DNA from: Strongylocentrotus droebachiensis
Taxonomy: Eukaryota > Echinodermata > Echinoidea > Camarodonta > Strongylocentrotidae
Length of the DNA: 64,000 bases
Reading direction: 5' to 3'
Assembly (NCBI GenBank): GCA_035222895.1
Contig: JAVYIG010002208.1
Span: 186,001 to 250,000 of the forward strand
Of the stretch, positions 21,886 to 30,988 are shown piece by piece. Position 1 is the first letter of the stretch; each line of letters opens with the position of its first letter. The position numbers were made by a program, and so were the translations under genes. A model generated the notes under the pieces. It was not told where the DNA came from. It made no database searches and saw only the letters and a program-made list of their open reading frames with translations.

Positions 21886-23842
21886 GCTACTGATGAAACT
21901 CCCAGATTGGTTGGTCGTGAAATGGAGCAGAAAGGTCGTGCACTGGAGGCGAGAGTGGGGGACATTCCCACCCTTTTCTGTTTTCACCGACTTCATTGAA
22001 GAAGAAGCTATAGTAGCTTGTGACCCTGTAACATCTCTTCAATCTCTGCAGACCTCGAATGAAAGGAAGAAATCAGCTACTTCCAGCTTTATGCAGACAG
22101 AAACTCATCAGAATCAGAGAGATGGCTCTGCTGAGAGAGAGACTCTTTCATGCACCTTCTGCAAGGGTCGACATCACCTGACTGAATGTTCTTCCTTCAA
22201 CTCGGAGACGATGCAGAAGAAGAGAAAGATTGTCATGAAAAATGGACTCTGTTTCGGCTGCCTTGAGAAGGGACATATATCAAGAAGATGTACGAAGAGA
22301 AATACATGCTCTTCATGCAGAGGGAAGCATCCCACTGTTTTACATGATGATGAGTGGAAAGAAAGACGACATGATGCAACAAACAGAGAAAGGGATAACA
22401 TTGAAACCTTGGAGTCAACATCCTATGCATCGAATTCTGATTCCAGTCACTCTACAAAGTCAACAATGATCGTTCCAGTGTGGCTGTCTCATGAGTCATG
22501 CGACAAGGATAAATTAGTGTATGCCTTGCTGGACACACAATCGGACACATCCTTTATTCTCACGAAAGCTAAGGAGGCGATGGGAATTAAAGGAACAGAG
22601 GTAAACCTGCTACTCTCTACCATGACCAAAGCGAATGAGAGAATTGCAAGTGAAAAGGTGACTGGTCTTCGGGTGAAAGCATTCAACGACCCCAAGAAGA
22701 TCATCAGCCTCCCTCCTACCTTCACGAGAGACATCATGCCAGCAGATCGACATCACATACCTACTCCTGACATGGCAAGATCCTTTCGACATCTGACCAG
22801 GATTGCTGACATGATAGCTCCTCTTCAGGATGTTGAAATAGGACTCCTGATCGGATACGACTGTGCCAAGGCTCTCGCTCCACGTGCTGTTATCCACTCT
22901 CCCGATGATAGAGGTCCATACGCAATCCAGACGGATCTGGGATGGAGCATTGTGGGCACAGTAAAGGCAGGGTATGGAGGTAGTCACAACGATCCTTTGG
23001 GTGTGAGCCATCACACAACTGTACGATTTGTGTCTGAAGAGGTACAGCTAAATGGACATCGATCAGAAGTGAACTTTACTCATTCAGCGACCATGAAGGA
23101 AGAGAAAGCACCTCTTCATGTTGATCAACTTCTAGAGGCCGACTTCACTCCAGATAGGAAACAGAAACCCTTCGAGAAAGCGATTGGGGTCCAATGGTGT
23201 GGCCAAAGGGAAACTCCGGATGAGGGAAAGGAGGAAGCTGTAGATCTTTCTAAAGATCTTGAAGTGAAAAGTCGGACCCATGTGCAGAAAGTAGTCAAGC
23301 TCGAGTTGGAACGATTTGATCATCTCTCTAGTTGGTGTCGAGCGAAGAAAGCTGTGGCAAACTGTCTACGCCTCAGATCTTGCTTACCGAGACGTTGTTA
23401 TGCAAGATGGGACAAGAGAGAAGAGAAAGGTGGTGTCAAGAATGTTGTGATGGAGCCTCTATCTGCTGAACTACACCTGCAAGCTGAAAGGGAGATCATA
23501 AAGTTGACTCAAAGGAAGACCTTCGATATAATGACAGCAGTAGAGGGTGATAGACGCTACAATGAAAGAGAAAGAAGACGTCACTGTAAGACCACCAGTC
23601 GTCTAGATCTGCATCATCTTGACCCCTTCATAGACAATGATGGCATCCTAAGAGCGAAGGACTTTCTTCTGAGAGAGGAGTGTGACTTCATTGCCTTCAA
23701 ATGCAATGTACCTACTTCGAGCCACATGGATGGAGTGAGGGAGATACAGATTACCTCGAGTTGCCTTGATCGCCCTATTCAAGCTAGTTCTTCTTGTTCC
23801 ACGCGTAGACCAGGAAGAATTCCCGGCCAAGGAGCCACATGA
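20930..23842 (+). CDS. BEL/Pao-like fused Gag-protease-preintegrase ORF, copy 2 (970 aa)
   Basis: Same Gag, knuckle and protease order as copy 1, without a stop. After the protease (to about residue 720) the frame crosses KPFEKAIGVQWC (about 745-757), which resembles the Pao reverse transcriptase block after the catalytic core ([KR]-x-L-G-[VL]-x-W). It then goes straight to FDHLSSWCRAKKAVANCLRL, AEREIIKLTQRKTF and LDPFIDNDGILR, the segment that in Pao polyproteins precedes the integrase zinc-binding domain. RT active site, RNase H and the integrase core are therefore absent while the frame stays open. It ends ...PGQGAT, 11 aa before the copy 3 stop. A nonautonomous derivative needing a helper is inferred. 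Confidence 0.85.
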   Translation: MSEGGEVSKGDRRPTEKGIKHLADVAVKSWKVAIRLWSRMANKHRQLIVEDDIQAEVIKESRNNVQEAMDKAIVVQQELTDLDPSANLDDDGEDRLDEMEEEHSSLMRETMRVILQLRGGTHSSKSGSRSPKPRVRDWVNEQAPVSPMEPAVQKDDEVIHQPAEKSSNEDVLANSLKELLCLNRLPLPEPGHFSGNPLEYTSWKRSYDALIEHRGIPIEERFYFLLKYLSGEPRSLVQGYSMIGDAAGYNEAKKVLEQRYGDPFVVSNAYRDKLDSWPRVGSRDASGLRRLGDFLKQCDTASKYVHHLSHLDDERENRKLLMKLPDWLVVKWSRKVVHWRREWGTFPPFSVFTDFIEEEAIVACDPVTSLQSLQTSNERKKSATSSFMQTETHQNQRDGSAERETLSCTFCKGRHHLTECSSFNSETMQKKRKIVMKNGLCFGCLEKGHISRRCTKRNTCSSCRGKHPTVLHDDEWKERRHDATNRERDNIETLESTSYASNSDSSHSTKSTMIVPVWLSHESCDKDKLVYALLDTQSDTSFILTKAKEAMGIKGTEVNLLLSTMTKANERIASEKVTGLRVKAFNDPKKIISLPPTFTRDIMPADRHHIPTPDMARSFRHLTRIADMIAPLQDVEIGLLIGYDCAKALAPRAVIHSPDDRGPYAIQTDLGWSIVGTVKAGYGGSHNDPLGVSHHTTVRFVSEEVQLNGHRSEVNFTHSATMKEEKAPLHVDQLLEADFTPDRKQKPFEKAIGVQWCGQRETPDEGKEEAVDLSKDLEVKSRTHVQKVVKLELERFDHLSSWCRAKKAVANCLRLRSCLPRRCYARWDKREEKGGVKNVVMEPLSAELHLQAEREIIKLTQRKTFDIMTAVEGDRRYNERERRRHCKTTSRLDLHHLDPFIDNDGILRAKDFLLREECDFIAFKCNVPTSSHMDGVREIQITSSCLDRPIQASSSCSTRRPGRIPGQGAT

Positions 23843-24307
23843 CTGAAGACCGATACTTTTATTTACGAACTATAACTTAAATGATCAAACTGCAGACATT
23901 TGCCTTTAATTTGAACTCTAATTCACCAAGAAATTGATTCAGTGAATGTGCAAAGTACAGACTCAAGTCAAGAATACTGATATCCAATTAATGTATTTGT
24001 TTGTTTTATAGTCCGAGAGATTACGGATGACTGTTTGAAGAATATGAAGTATAATCTAAGATTCACCATTGAAATGCTTCTTTTTGAATATGTACTTAAT
24101 TCCATTTTTGGACAGTGTATTATATATAACATGAGTACTTTGTTCGTACTTGTGTGATATTGAATTTAAACGACAGATATTTTGCTATGCAAGTTTTAAG
24201 CTTTACAATTGTATTCTGATGCTTTAGATTTAGCCGAGGCTGTCGACCATTTTGTTTATTTGTAATGACGTTCTTAGAGTAAATTAATTCTTAATTTAAA
24301 GGAGCCA
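23843..24307 (+). other. 3' untranslated region of copy 2 with polypurine tract
   Basis: Closely matches 28765-29186 after copy 3. It ends taaaggagcca directly before the LTR start at 24308. The aaaggag run is a plausible polypurine tract. Confidence 0.65.
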
Positions 24308-24567
24308 TGTTGTGACAGTTGCACTTAATTAAGTTATCACCCAAGTCATTTGTTTCTTGTACTATTGATGCATGACATGAACACACATACGTTTGTAATA
24401 GCACTTCCCCAGGCAAGGTGCCTAGTATAGCGCCACCTATTGATAGCCACTTGATATCAGACACTCAGAAGGCTACATAGACATGGTTGTGATGAGGTCC
24501 AAGAATCCCCTTTTTGCCAGCGCATCATGGGGATTACAGTCTTAAGATTGTCTTTATGTCAGGCTTC
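24308..24567 (+). mobile_element. truncated 3' LTR of copy 2
   Basis: Matches the first ~260 bp of the LTR at 16588 (tgttgtgacagttgcact onward), then breaks at gtcaggc and continues as element coding sequence (cttcatgttgatcgac). The join looks like a deletion or strand switch within the LTR. Confidence 0.85.
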
Positions 24568-25048
24568 ATGTTGATCGACTTCTAGAGGCCGACTTCACTC
24601 CAGATGAGGAAAAACCAGAAGCTGTAGATCTTTCTAAAGATACTGAAGTGAAAAGTCGGACCCATGTGCAGAAAGTAGACAAGCTCGAGTTGGAACGATT
24701 TGATCGTCTCTCTAGTTGGTGTCGAGCGAAGAAAGCTGTGGCAAACTGTCTACGCCTCAGATCTTACTTACCGAGACGTTGCTACGCAAGATGGGACAAG
24801 AGAGAAGAGAAAGGTGGTGTCAAGAATGTTGTGATGGAACCTCTATCTGCTGAACTACACATGCAAGCTAAAAGGGAGAGCATAAAGTTGGCTCAAAGGA
24901 AGTCATTTAATGATGTAATGCAAGCAGTAGAGGGTGACAAACGCTACAATGAAAGTCGTCTGCATCATCTTGATCCCTTCATAGACAATGTTGACATCCT
25001 AAGAGTGAAGGACTTTCTTCAGATAGAGGAGTGTGACTTCATTGCCTT
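24568..25048 (+). pseudogene. BEL/Pao-like preintegrase fragment
   Basis: Encodes only the C-terminal part of the fused ORF, from the EADFTP region through LSSWCRAKKAVANCLRL to LDPFIDNVDILR. It lacks Gag and protease. The coding frame runs open to 25070, where it enters inverted LTR-end sequence and stops. Confidence 0.8.
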
Positions 25049-25138
25049 CAGCGAGGTCGATCTCAAATAAATAGTCTAAACAAAGGCTTCTACGGGAATT
25101 GTAGCTTTAATTGGAGTTTCATTTTCGTTCCAGTAAAT
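25049..25138 (-). repeat. inverted LTR 3' end at element junction 2
   Basis: Second inverted copy of the LTR terminus (gcgaggtcgatctcaaataa onward, ending gttccagtaaat). It pairs with the direct copy at 25713-25797, so the phosphate-transporter segment between them is bracketed by ~85-90 bp inverted repeats. Confidence 0.85.
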
Positions 25139-25404
25139 GCAACCTTACACCTATAACACCATCAAGTGGGTTTAGTATAGAGCTAGGAGCCGCTGCTACT
25201 GTTCTTCTAGCCTCTAACATTGGTATACCAATCAGCACAACCCACTGCAAGGTGGGATCGGTCGTAGCTATCGGGAAGGTGAGATCCGCAGCAACGGTGC
25301 AATGGCGTCTCTTTATAAACATCATCATAGCATGGATAGTGACTGTTCCTGCTACTGCTGCCATTAGCGCAGCGCTCATGGCAGGCTTACTAAGAGTCTT
25401 ATAA
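25139..25404 (+). pseudogene. captured C-terminal segment of an SLC20/PiT phosphate transporter
   Basis: Translates from [11 protein letters not shown] through [19 protein letters not shown] and [17 protein letters not shown] to ...AGLLRVL and a stop. These are the hallmark C-terminal blocks of SLC20A1/A2-type sodium-phosphate symporters ([12 protein letters not shown]-x-P-[IV]-[12 protein letters not shown]-x-N, W-x-V-T-V-P), covering the last two membrane helices. About 88 codons are open with no stop or frameshift, though [11 protein letters not shown] departs from the usual GW.RS...DWR. Only this end is present, with no promoter or upstream exons, so a functional transporter is not encoded here. 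It is a host gene fragment caught between retroelement LTR ends. Confidence 0.85.
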
Positions 25405-25690
25405 TGATACGTCAATCCTAGACGATGGCTCCAGGTCTAGACCGTGATCTGGATTGAACTGTACCTCTACCACTGCTGGGCCAGCTTACTAAGAGTCTTA
25501 TAATGATACATCAATTCTACACAATGGATCCAGGTCTAGACCGTGATCTGGATTGAACTGTACCTCTACCACTGCTGGGCCAGCTTACTCAGAGTCTTAT
25601 ATTGATACATTACACCTCTCTGGCTACACAATGGATCCAGGCCTACTTCTGGAGAAGTAGACCCTGTCTTGGATATTAACTGGTCCTACG
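25386..25690. repeat. 99 bp tandem repeat overlapping the PiT stop codon, ~2.8 units
   Basis: cttactaagagtcttataatgata recurs at 25386, 25485 and 25584 (third copy slightly diverged: cttactcagagtcttatattgat), an exact 99 bp period. The first unit begins inside the last codons of the transporter segment, so the unit includes its stop and 3' flank. Confidence 0.85.
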
Positions 25691-25712
25691 ACTTCTGGAC
25701 TCTGTGCTGCCC

Positions 25713-25797
25713 AAAATGAAACTCCAATTAAAGCTACAATTCCCGTAGAAGCCTTTGTTTAGACTATTTATTTGAGATCGACCTCGCTGCAGCCACA
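25713..25797 (+). mobile_element. LTR 3' end preceding copy 3
   Basis: aaaatgaaactccaattaaa to gcagccaca matches the LTR terminus. It is followed by the ~85 bp leader (gtgaaaactcttctgtgtg...) also found before copies 1 and 2. The upstream ~780 bp of LTR are missing. Confidence 0.8.
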
Positions 25798-25884
25798 GTG
25801 AAAACTCTTCTGTGTGATGACAGATCGAGCAGAGTGGTTCATTCCAAGAAGTGAATCTTCCATCACCACCTAGAGACCGTCATC

Positions 25885-28764
25885 ATGTCTGAAGGAGAAG
25901 AAGGGAGCAAAAGGGATAGAAGACCCACAGAGAAGGGTATCAAGCACCAGGCGGATGTTGCAGTAAAGTCATGGAAAAGTGCCATTCGACTCTGGAGTAG
26001 AATAGCAAATAAGCATCGTGAGCTTATTGTAGAAGATGACATCCAAGCTGAGATGATTAAAGAATCCCGCAACAAAGTACAGGAAGCTATGGACAAAGCC
26101 ATAGCTACTCAAGAAGTGCTCGCTGAATTAGCTCCTTCAGCAAGTCTCGAAGATGATGGTGAAGACAGGCTTGATGAGATGGAAGAGGAGCATTCATCCT
26201 TGATGAGAGAGACCATGCGAGTCATTCTACAGTTAAGAGGCGGAACTCACTCTTCAAAGTCTGGTTCTCGCTCGCCAAAACCAAGAGTTCGAGACTGGGT
26301 CAACGAACAAGCACCCGTCTCTCCCATGGAGCCTGCAGTTCAGAAAGATGATGAAGTTATTCATCAACCAGCAGAGAAGTCCAGCAACGAAGATGTTCTC
26401 GCCAACAGTTTAAAGGAGCTGCTCTGCTTGAATAGACTACCTCTTCCGGAGCCCGGACATTTCTCAGGCAATCCGCTTGATTATACATCATGGAAGAGAA
26501 GCTACGACGCCTTAATCGAGCATCGAGGAATTCCCATCGAAGAAAGGTTCTACTTTCTTTTAAAGTACCTTACTGGTGAGCCGAGATCCCTGGTTCAAGG
26601 TTATTCCTTGATTGGAGATGCTGCAGGATACAACGAAGCAAAGAAGGTATTGGAGCAGAGATACGGAGATCCATTTGTGGTATCCAATGCCTATCGTGAT
26701 AAGCTAGACTCCTGGCCAAGAGTGGGTTCCAGAGATGCATTTGGTCTAAGGAGACTTGGAGACTTTTTGAAGCAGTGTGACACAGCTTCGAAGTATGTTC
26801 ATCATTTAAGCCATCTTGATGATGAACGAGAAAATCGGAAGCTACTGATGAAACTCCCAGATTGGTTGGTCGTGAAATGGAGCAGGAAGGTCGTGCACTG
26901 GAGGCGAGAGTGGGGGACATTCCCACCCTTTTCTGTTTTCACCGACTTCATTGAAGAAGAAGCTATAGTAGCTTGTGACCCTGTAACATCTCTTCAATCT
27001 CTGCAGACCTCGAATGAAAGGAAGAAAGCAGCTACTTCCAGCTTTATGCAGACAGAAACTCATCAGAATCGGAGAGATGGCTCTGCTGAGAGAGAGACTT
27101 TTTCATGCATCTTCTGCAAGGGTCGACATCACCTCACTGAATGTTCTTCCTTCAACTCAGAGACGATGCAGAAGAAGAGAAAAATTGTTATGGAAAATGG
27201 ACTCTGTTTCGGCTGCCTTGAGAAGGGACATATATCAAGGAGATGTAACAAGCGAAATACATGCTCTTCATGCAGAGGGAAGCATCCTACTGTTCTACAT
27301 GATGATGAGTGGAAAGAAAGACGACAGGATGCTACCAACAGAGATAGAGATAACATTGAAACCTTGGAGTCAACATCCTATGCATCAAATTCTGATTCCA
27401 GTCATACTACAAAGTCAACAATGATCGTTCCTGTGTGGCTGTCTCACGAGTCCTGCGACAAGGATAAATTAGTGTATGCCTTGTTGGACACACAATCTGA
27501 CACATCCTTTATTCTCACGAAAACTAAGGAGGCGATGGGAATTAAAGGAACGGAGGTAAACCTGCTACTCTCTACCATGACCAAGGCGAATGAGAGAATT
27601 GCAAGTGAAAAGGTGATTGGTCTTCAGGTGAAAGCATTCAACGACTCCACGAAGATCATCAGCCTCCCTCCTACCTTCACGAGAGACATCATGCCAGCGG
27701 ATCGACATCACATACCTACTCCTGACATGGCAAGATCCTTCCGACATCTGACCAGGATTGCTGACATGATAGCTCCTCTTCAAGATGTTGAAATTGGGCT
27801 CCTGATTGGCTACGACTGTGCCAAGGCTCTTGCTCCACGTGCTGTCATCCACTCTCCTGATGATAGAGGTCCATATGCAATCAAGACGGATCTAGGATGG
27901 AGCATTGTTGGCACAGTAAATGCAGAGTATGCCGATAGTCACAACGATCCTATGGGTGTGAGTCATCGCACAACAGTTCGATTTGTGCCTGATGAGGTAC
28001 AGCTACATGTAAATGGACATCGATCAGAAGTGAACTTCACTCATTCAGCGACCATGAAGGAAGAGAAAGCACCTCTTCATGTTGATCGACTTCTAGAGGC
28101 CGACTTCACTCCAGATGAGGGAAAGCCAGAAGCTGTAGATCTTTCTAAAGATCTTGAAGTGAAAAGTCGGACCCATGTGCAGAAAGTAGACAAGCTCGAG
28201 TTGGAACGATTTGATCATCTCTCTAGTTGGTGTCGAGCGAAGAAAGCTGTGGCAAACTGTCGACGCCTCAGATCTTACTTACCGAGACGTTGCTATGCAA
28301 GATGGGACAAGATAGAAGAGAAAGATGCTGTCAAGAATGTTGTGATGGAGCCTCTATCTGCTGAACTACACCTGCAAGCTGAAAGGGAGATCATAAAGTT
28401 GACTCAAAGGAAGACCTTCGATGTAATGCAAGCAGTAGAGGGTGATAAACGACACAATGGAAGAGCAGGAAGACGTCACTGTAAGACCACCATTCGTCTG
28501 CATCATCTTGACCCCTTCATAGACAATGATGGCATCCTAAGAGTGAATGACTTTCTTCTGAGAGAGGAGTGTGACTTCATTGCCTTCAAATGCAATGTAC
28601 CTACTTCGAGCCACATGGGTGGAGTGAGGGAGAGACAGAGTACCTCGAGTTACCTCGATCGCCCTATTCAAGCTAGTTCTTCTTGTTTCGAACGTAGACC
28701 AGGAAGAACTCCCGGCCAAGGAGCCACAGGACTGAAGACTGATACTTTTATTCACGAACTATAA
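25885..28764 (+). CDS. BEL/Pao-like fused Gag-protease-preintegrase ORF, copy 3 (959 aa)
   Basis: The fullest copy: MSEGEEG start, Gag core, zinc knuckles (CIFCKGRHHLTEC, CFGCLEKGHISRRC), ALLDTQSDTSFI protease motif, then a short DFTPDEGKPEAVD linker directly into LSSWCRAKKAVANCRRL, AEREIIKLTQRKTF and LDPFIDNDGILR. The ~25-residue RT remnant of copy 2 is absent here, so the polymerase gap differs between copies. It ends in a conserved tail (PGQGATGLKTDTFIHEL). A single open frame across an internal deletion shared by two copies suggests amplification of a deleted form. Confidence 0.85.
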   Translation: MSEGEEGSKRDRRPTEKGIKHQADVAVKSWKSAIRLWSRIANKHRELIVEDDIQAEMIKESRNKVQEAMDKAIATQEVLAELAPSASLEDDGEDRLDEMEEEHSSLMRETMRVILQLRGGTHSSKSGSRSPKPRVRDWVNEQAPVSPMEPAVQKDDEVIHQPAEKSSNEDVLANSLKELLCLNRLPLPEPGHFSGNPLDYTSWKRSYDALIEHRGIPIEERFYFLLKYLTGEPRSLVQGYSLIGDAAGYNEAKKVLEQRYGDPFVVSNAYRDKLDSWPRVGSRDAFGLRRLGDFLKQCDTASKYVHHLSHLDDERENRKLLMKLPDWLVVKWSRKVVHWRREWGTFPPFSVFTDFIEEEAIVACDPVTSLQSLQTSNERKKAATSSFMQTETHQNRRDGSAERETFSCIFCKGRHHLTECSSFNSETMQKKRKIVMENGLCFGCLEKGHISRRCNKRNTCSSCRGKHPTVLHDDEWKERRQDATNRDRDNIETLESTSYASNSDSSHTTKSTMIVPVWLSHESCDKDKLVYALLDTQSDTSFILTKTKEAMGIKGTEVNLLLSTMTKANERIASEKVIGLQVKAFNDSTKIISLPPTFTRDIMPADRHHIPTPDMARSFRHLTRIADMIAPLQDVEIGLLIGYDCAKALAPRAVIHSPDDRGPYAIKTDLGWSIVGTVNAEYADSHNDPMGVSHRTTVRFVPDEVQLHVNGHRSEVNFTHSATMKEEKAPLHVDRLLEADFTPDEGKPEAVDLSKDLEVKSRTHVQKVDKLELERFDHLSSWCRAKKAVANCRRLRSYLPRRCYARWDKIEEKDAVKNVVMEPLSAELHLQAEREIIKLTQRKTFDVMQAVEGDKRHNGRAGRRHCKTTIRLHHLDPFIDNDGILRVNDFLLREECDFIAFKCNVPTSSHMGGVRERQSTSSYLDRPIQASSSCFERRPGRTPGQGATGLKTDTFIHEL

Positions 28765-29186
28765 CTTAAATGATCAAACTGCAGACATTTTCCTTTAATT
28801 TGAACTCTAATTCACCGAGAATTTAATTCAGTGATTGTGCAAAGTACAGACTCTAGTCAAGAATACTGATATCCAATTAATGTATTTGTTTGTTTTTATA
28901 GTCCGAGAGACTGCGGATGACTGTTTGAAGAATATGATGTATTATCTAAGATTCGGCATTTAAATGCTTCTTTTTGATTATATGTACTTAATTCCATTTT
29001 GGACAGTGTATTATATATAACATGAGTACTTTGTTCGTACTTGTGTGATATTGAATTTAAGTGACAGATATTATGCTATGCAAGTTTTAAGCTTTACAAT
29101 TGTATTCTGATGCTTTATATTTAGCCGAGGCTGTCGACCATTTTGTTTATTTGTAATGGCGTTCTTAGGGTAAATTAATTCTTAAT
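28765..29186 (+). other. 3' untranslated region of copy 3, 3' LTR missing
   Basis: Collinear with 23843-24295 after copy 2 but breaks at cttaat, about 12 bp short of where the LTR should start, and passes directly into the 140 bp flank repeat. Confidence 0.8.
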
Positions 29187-29324
29187 CAATTATATCTCTC
29201 CTGTCATTAGATATGTATCACTTTGATTAGTAACATTATAAAGTATGATTATCCTTCTTTATATATATGGATAGACTATGCAAAAAAGAACGGTGTAGTT
29301 AACAACTATGTTTTTATCATGTAC
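29185..29324. repeat. 140 bp direct repeat flanking the retroelement composite (right copy)
   Basis: Same 140 bp as 16448-16587. Here it continues into tatgtacataataag, which probably represents the uninterrupted sequence of the original insertion site. Confidence 0.9.
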
Positions 29325-29452
29325 TATGTACATAATAAGAAAAGACTGAGGTTCACCGATTTAATTTGACGAAAAAAGGCATTAATCCCTATGAACGATA
29401 AAATATATTTTCACGATAAGGCAAAAGACCTCATTAATTAACACTAAACATC

Positions 29453-29894
29453 CAGGCGCGGATCTACGGGGGGGGTTAGGGGGTTTAAACCCCCCCCCCC
29501 CCCCCTTGGGCGGCCCAAAAAAAAAAAAAAAAAAAAAAAAAAAGGAAAAAAAAAGAAAAAAAGAAAGAAAAAAGAACGCACGCTGGAGAGAAACCCTTTC
29601 AAGTGCAAATATTGTGAGAAGATATTCAACTCATCTGGTAACTTAACCAAACACATGATAACTCTGGATATAACTGTGTATTCAACTGTTACTTGATTTA
29701 AAAAGACGTTATCATGCACTGCTTTTTATGGTCTCCATTGTGTTAATAGATGCCAGGAAAACATCACTTACGGGGTTCAAATAAACACCCCCGAAAAAAT
29801 CGGGTCGCCGCTTCGCGGCTCGTGGACGATGCTCCGCATCGTCACTATTTTGGTAAAACCCCCCCCCCTTAGCAAAAAGCTAGATCCGCCCCTG
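29453..29894. mobile_element. hAT-like nonautonomous element with poly-G/poly-C and poly-A
   Basis: Ends CAGGCGCGGATCTA and TAGATCCGCCCCTG. Flanks share only acatc, so the target duplication is imperfect. The interior has G, C and A homopolymers, a cgcttcgcgg/gctccgc stretch and a zinc-finger fragment. Confidence 0.6.
29576..29672 (+). pseudogene. broken C2H2 zinc-finger fragment inside the hAT-like element
   Basis: Encodes FKCKYCEKIFNSSGNLTKHM, a single C2H2 finger (C-x2-C-x12-H) whose second His reads Leu. The preceding linker bases ctggagagaaaccctttcaag match an HTGEKPF-type linker but carry one extra base, so linker and finger lie in different frames. It is a host-gene scrap and not functional. 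Confidence 0.7.
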
Positions 29895-30121
29895 ACATCT
29901 ACAATCCACTCATCTGCGACATTTTAGCATTGTATTTTCCAAACACGTTCTTTTACCGAGCAATATGATTCAGTTTGCCTTGAATATTGTATTAAAAGAG
30001 TATCAACCGCAGTCCGCCCTTCACATTTCAATTCTGAAGCGAACGAATAGCCAAGGACGCGCTCTCATGAAACAGACTCCACTTTAGATGTCGTGTCGGA
30101 AGTTTAAAGTGCCCTTATTGT

Positions 30122-30417
30122 CAGTGGCGGTTCCAGGATTTGCCGATATGGGGGGGGGGGGGCTACAATTTGAAAATCGCGCCGACCAAAATTTCGCTCA
30201 GTGGGGGGGGGGGGGGGGGAGGGGGGGGGGGGTTAGTGAGCAATTTTTCTTTCCTTCGTATTTGCCCCCAAAATTGAAAAAAATCGCGAAGACCGTTTTT
30301 CGCTCAGTGAGGGCGGGGGGGGGGGGGGGTAGTGTGATCACTAACTACAACACATTGTATTTAAAAAAAAGTCCTGGGGGCCGGGCTCGTGTGACTCCCC
30401 CCGTGGAACCGCGCCTG
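30122..30417. mobile_element. hAT nonautonomous element (MITE), 8 bp TSD
   Basis: Terminal CAGTGGCGGTTCCA and TGGAACCGCGCCTG, flanked by the exact 8 bp duplication CTTATTGT (30114-30121 and 30418-30425). The interior is mostly G homopolymers separated by short caaaatttcgctcagtg-like repeats. No protein is encoded; the 133 aa open frame is Gly-rich filler. Confidence 0.9.
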
Positions 30418-30988
30418 CTTATTGTTTTCTCAAATCCCAAACGACTGTTCGAAAGATTTATTTATTTGGTTTCTTTGATAAACAGCTAAATATTAAGTCA
30501 TTTCGACTGTTCTCTAGTTCCTTCTGAAAAAGAGTAATAATACATTATTTTGTTTTGTATGTACTATGAAAACACAGTTTTCACTAAACATGCTCGACAC
30601 GGCTTCGAACATGATGCCTAGGTCACGTTTTAAATAATACTAGATAACATATTTTGCTTCATATTTTTCCAGTTTCTACTTTAAAGTCACTGTTAAAATT
30701 TCAGCTCTTAGATTTCCATTCATGTCAGCTACTTGTGTTGAAAAGTAGTAAAAAGAAAAGAAACTGGAACATTTAATCTTGGCCATCAAATGTTTATGAG
30801 TACATGTCAAAGTAATTCCTATGGAAACCGTGAGTTTATTTACCGATGATATGAACACACTAAAATTCGAATGAAGCAACAGAGACAGCCAACGACAATC
30901 GTGAAACTATGGCCGGTGAAATCTTTAATTCGTTTATAGTAAGACAATTATTGTGTCCAGATCTAATTATTCAAATTTGTGTAGGTTG

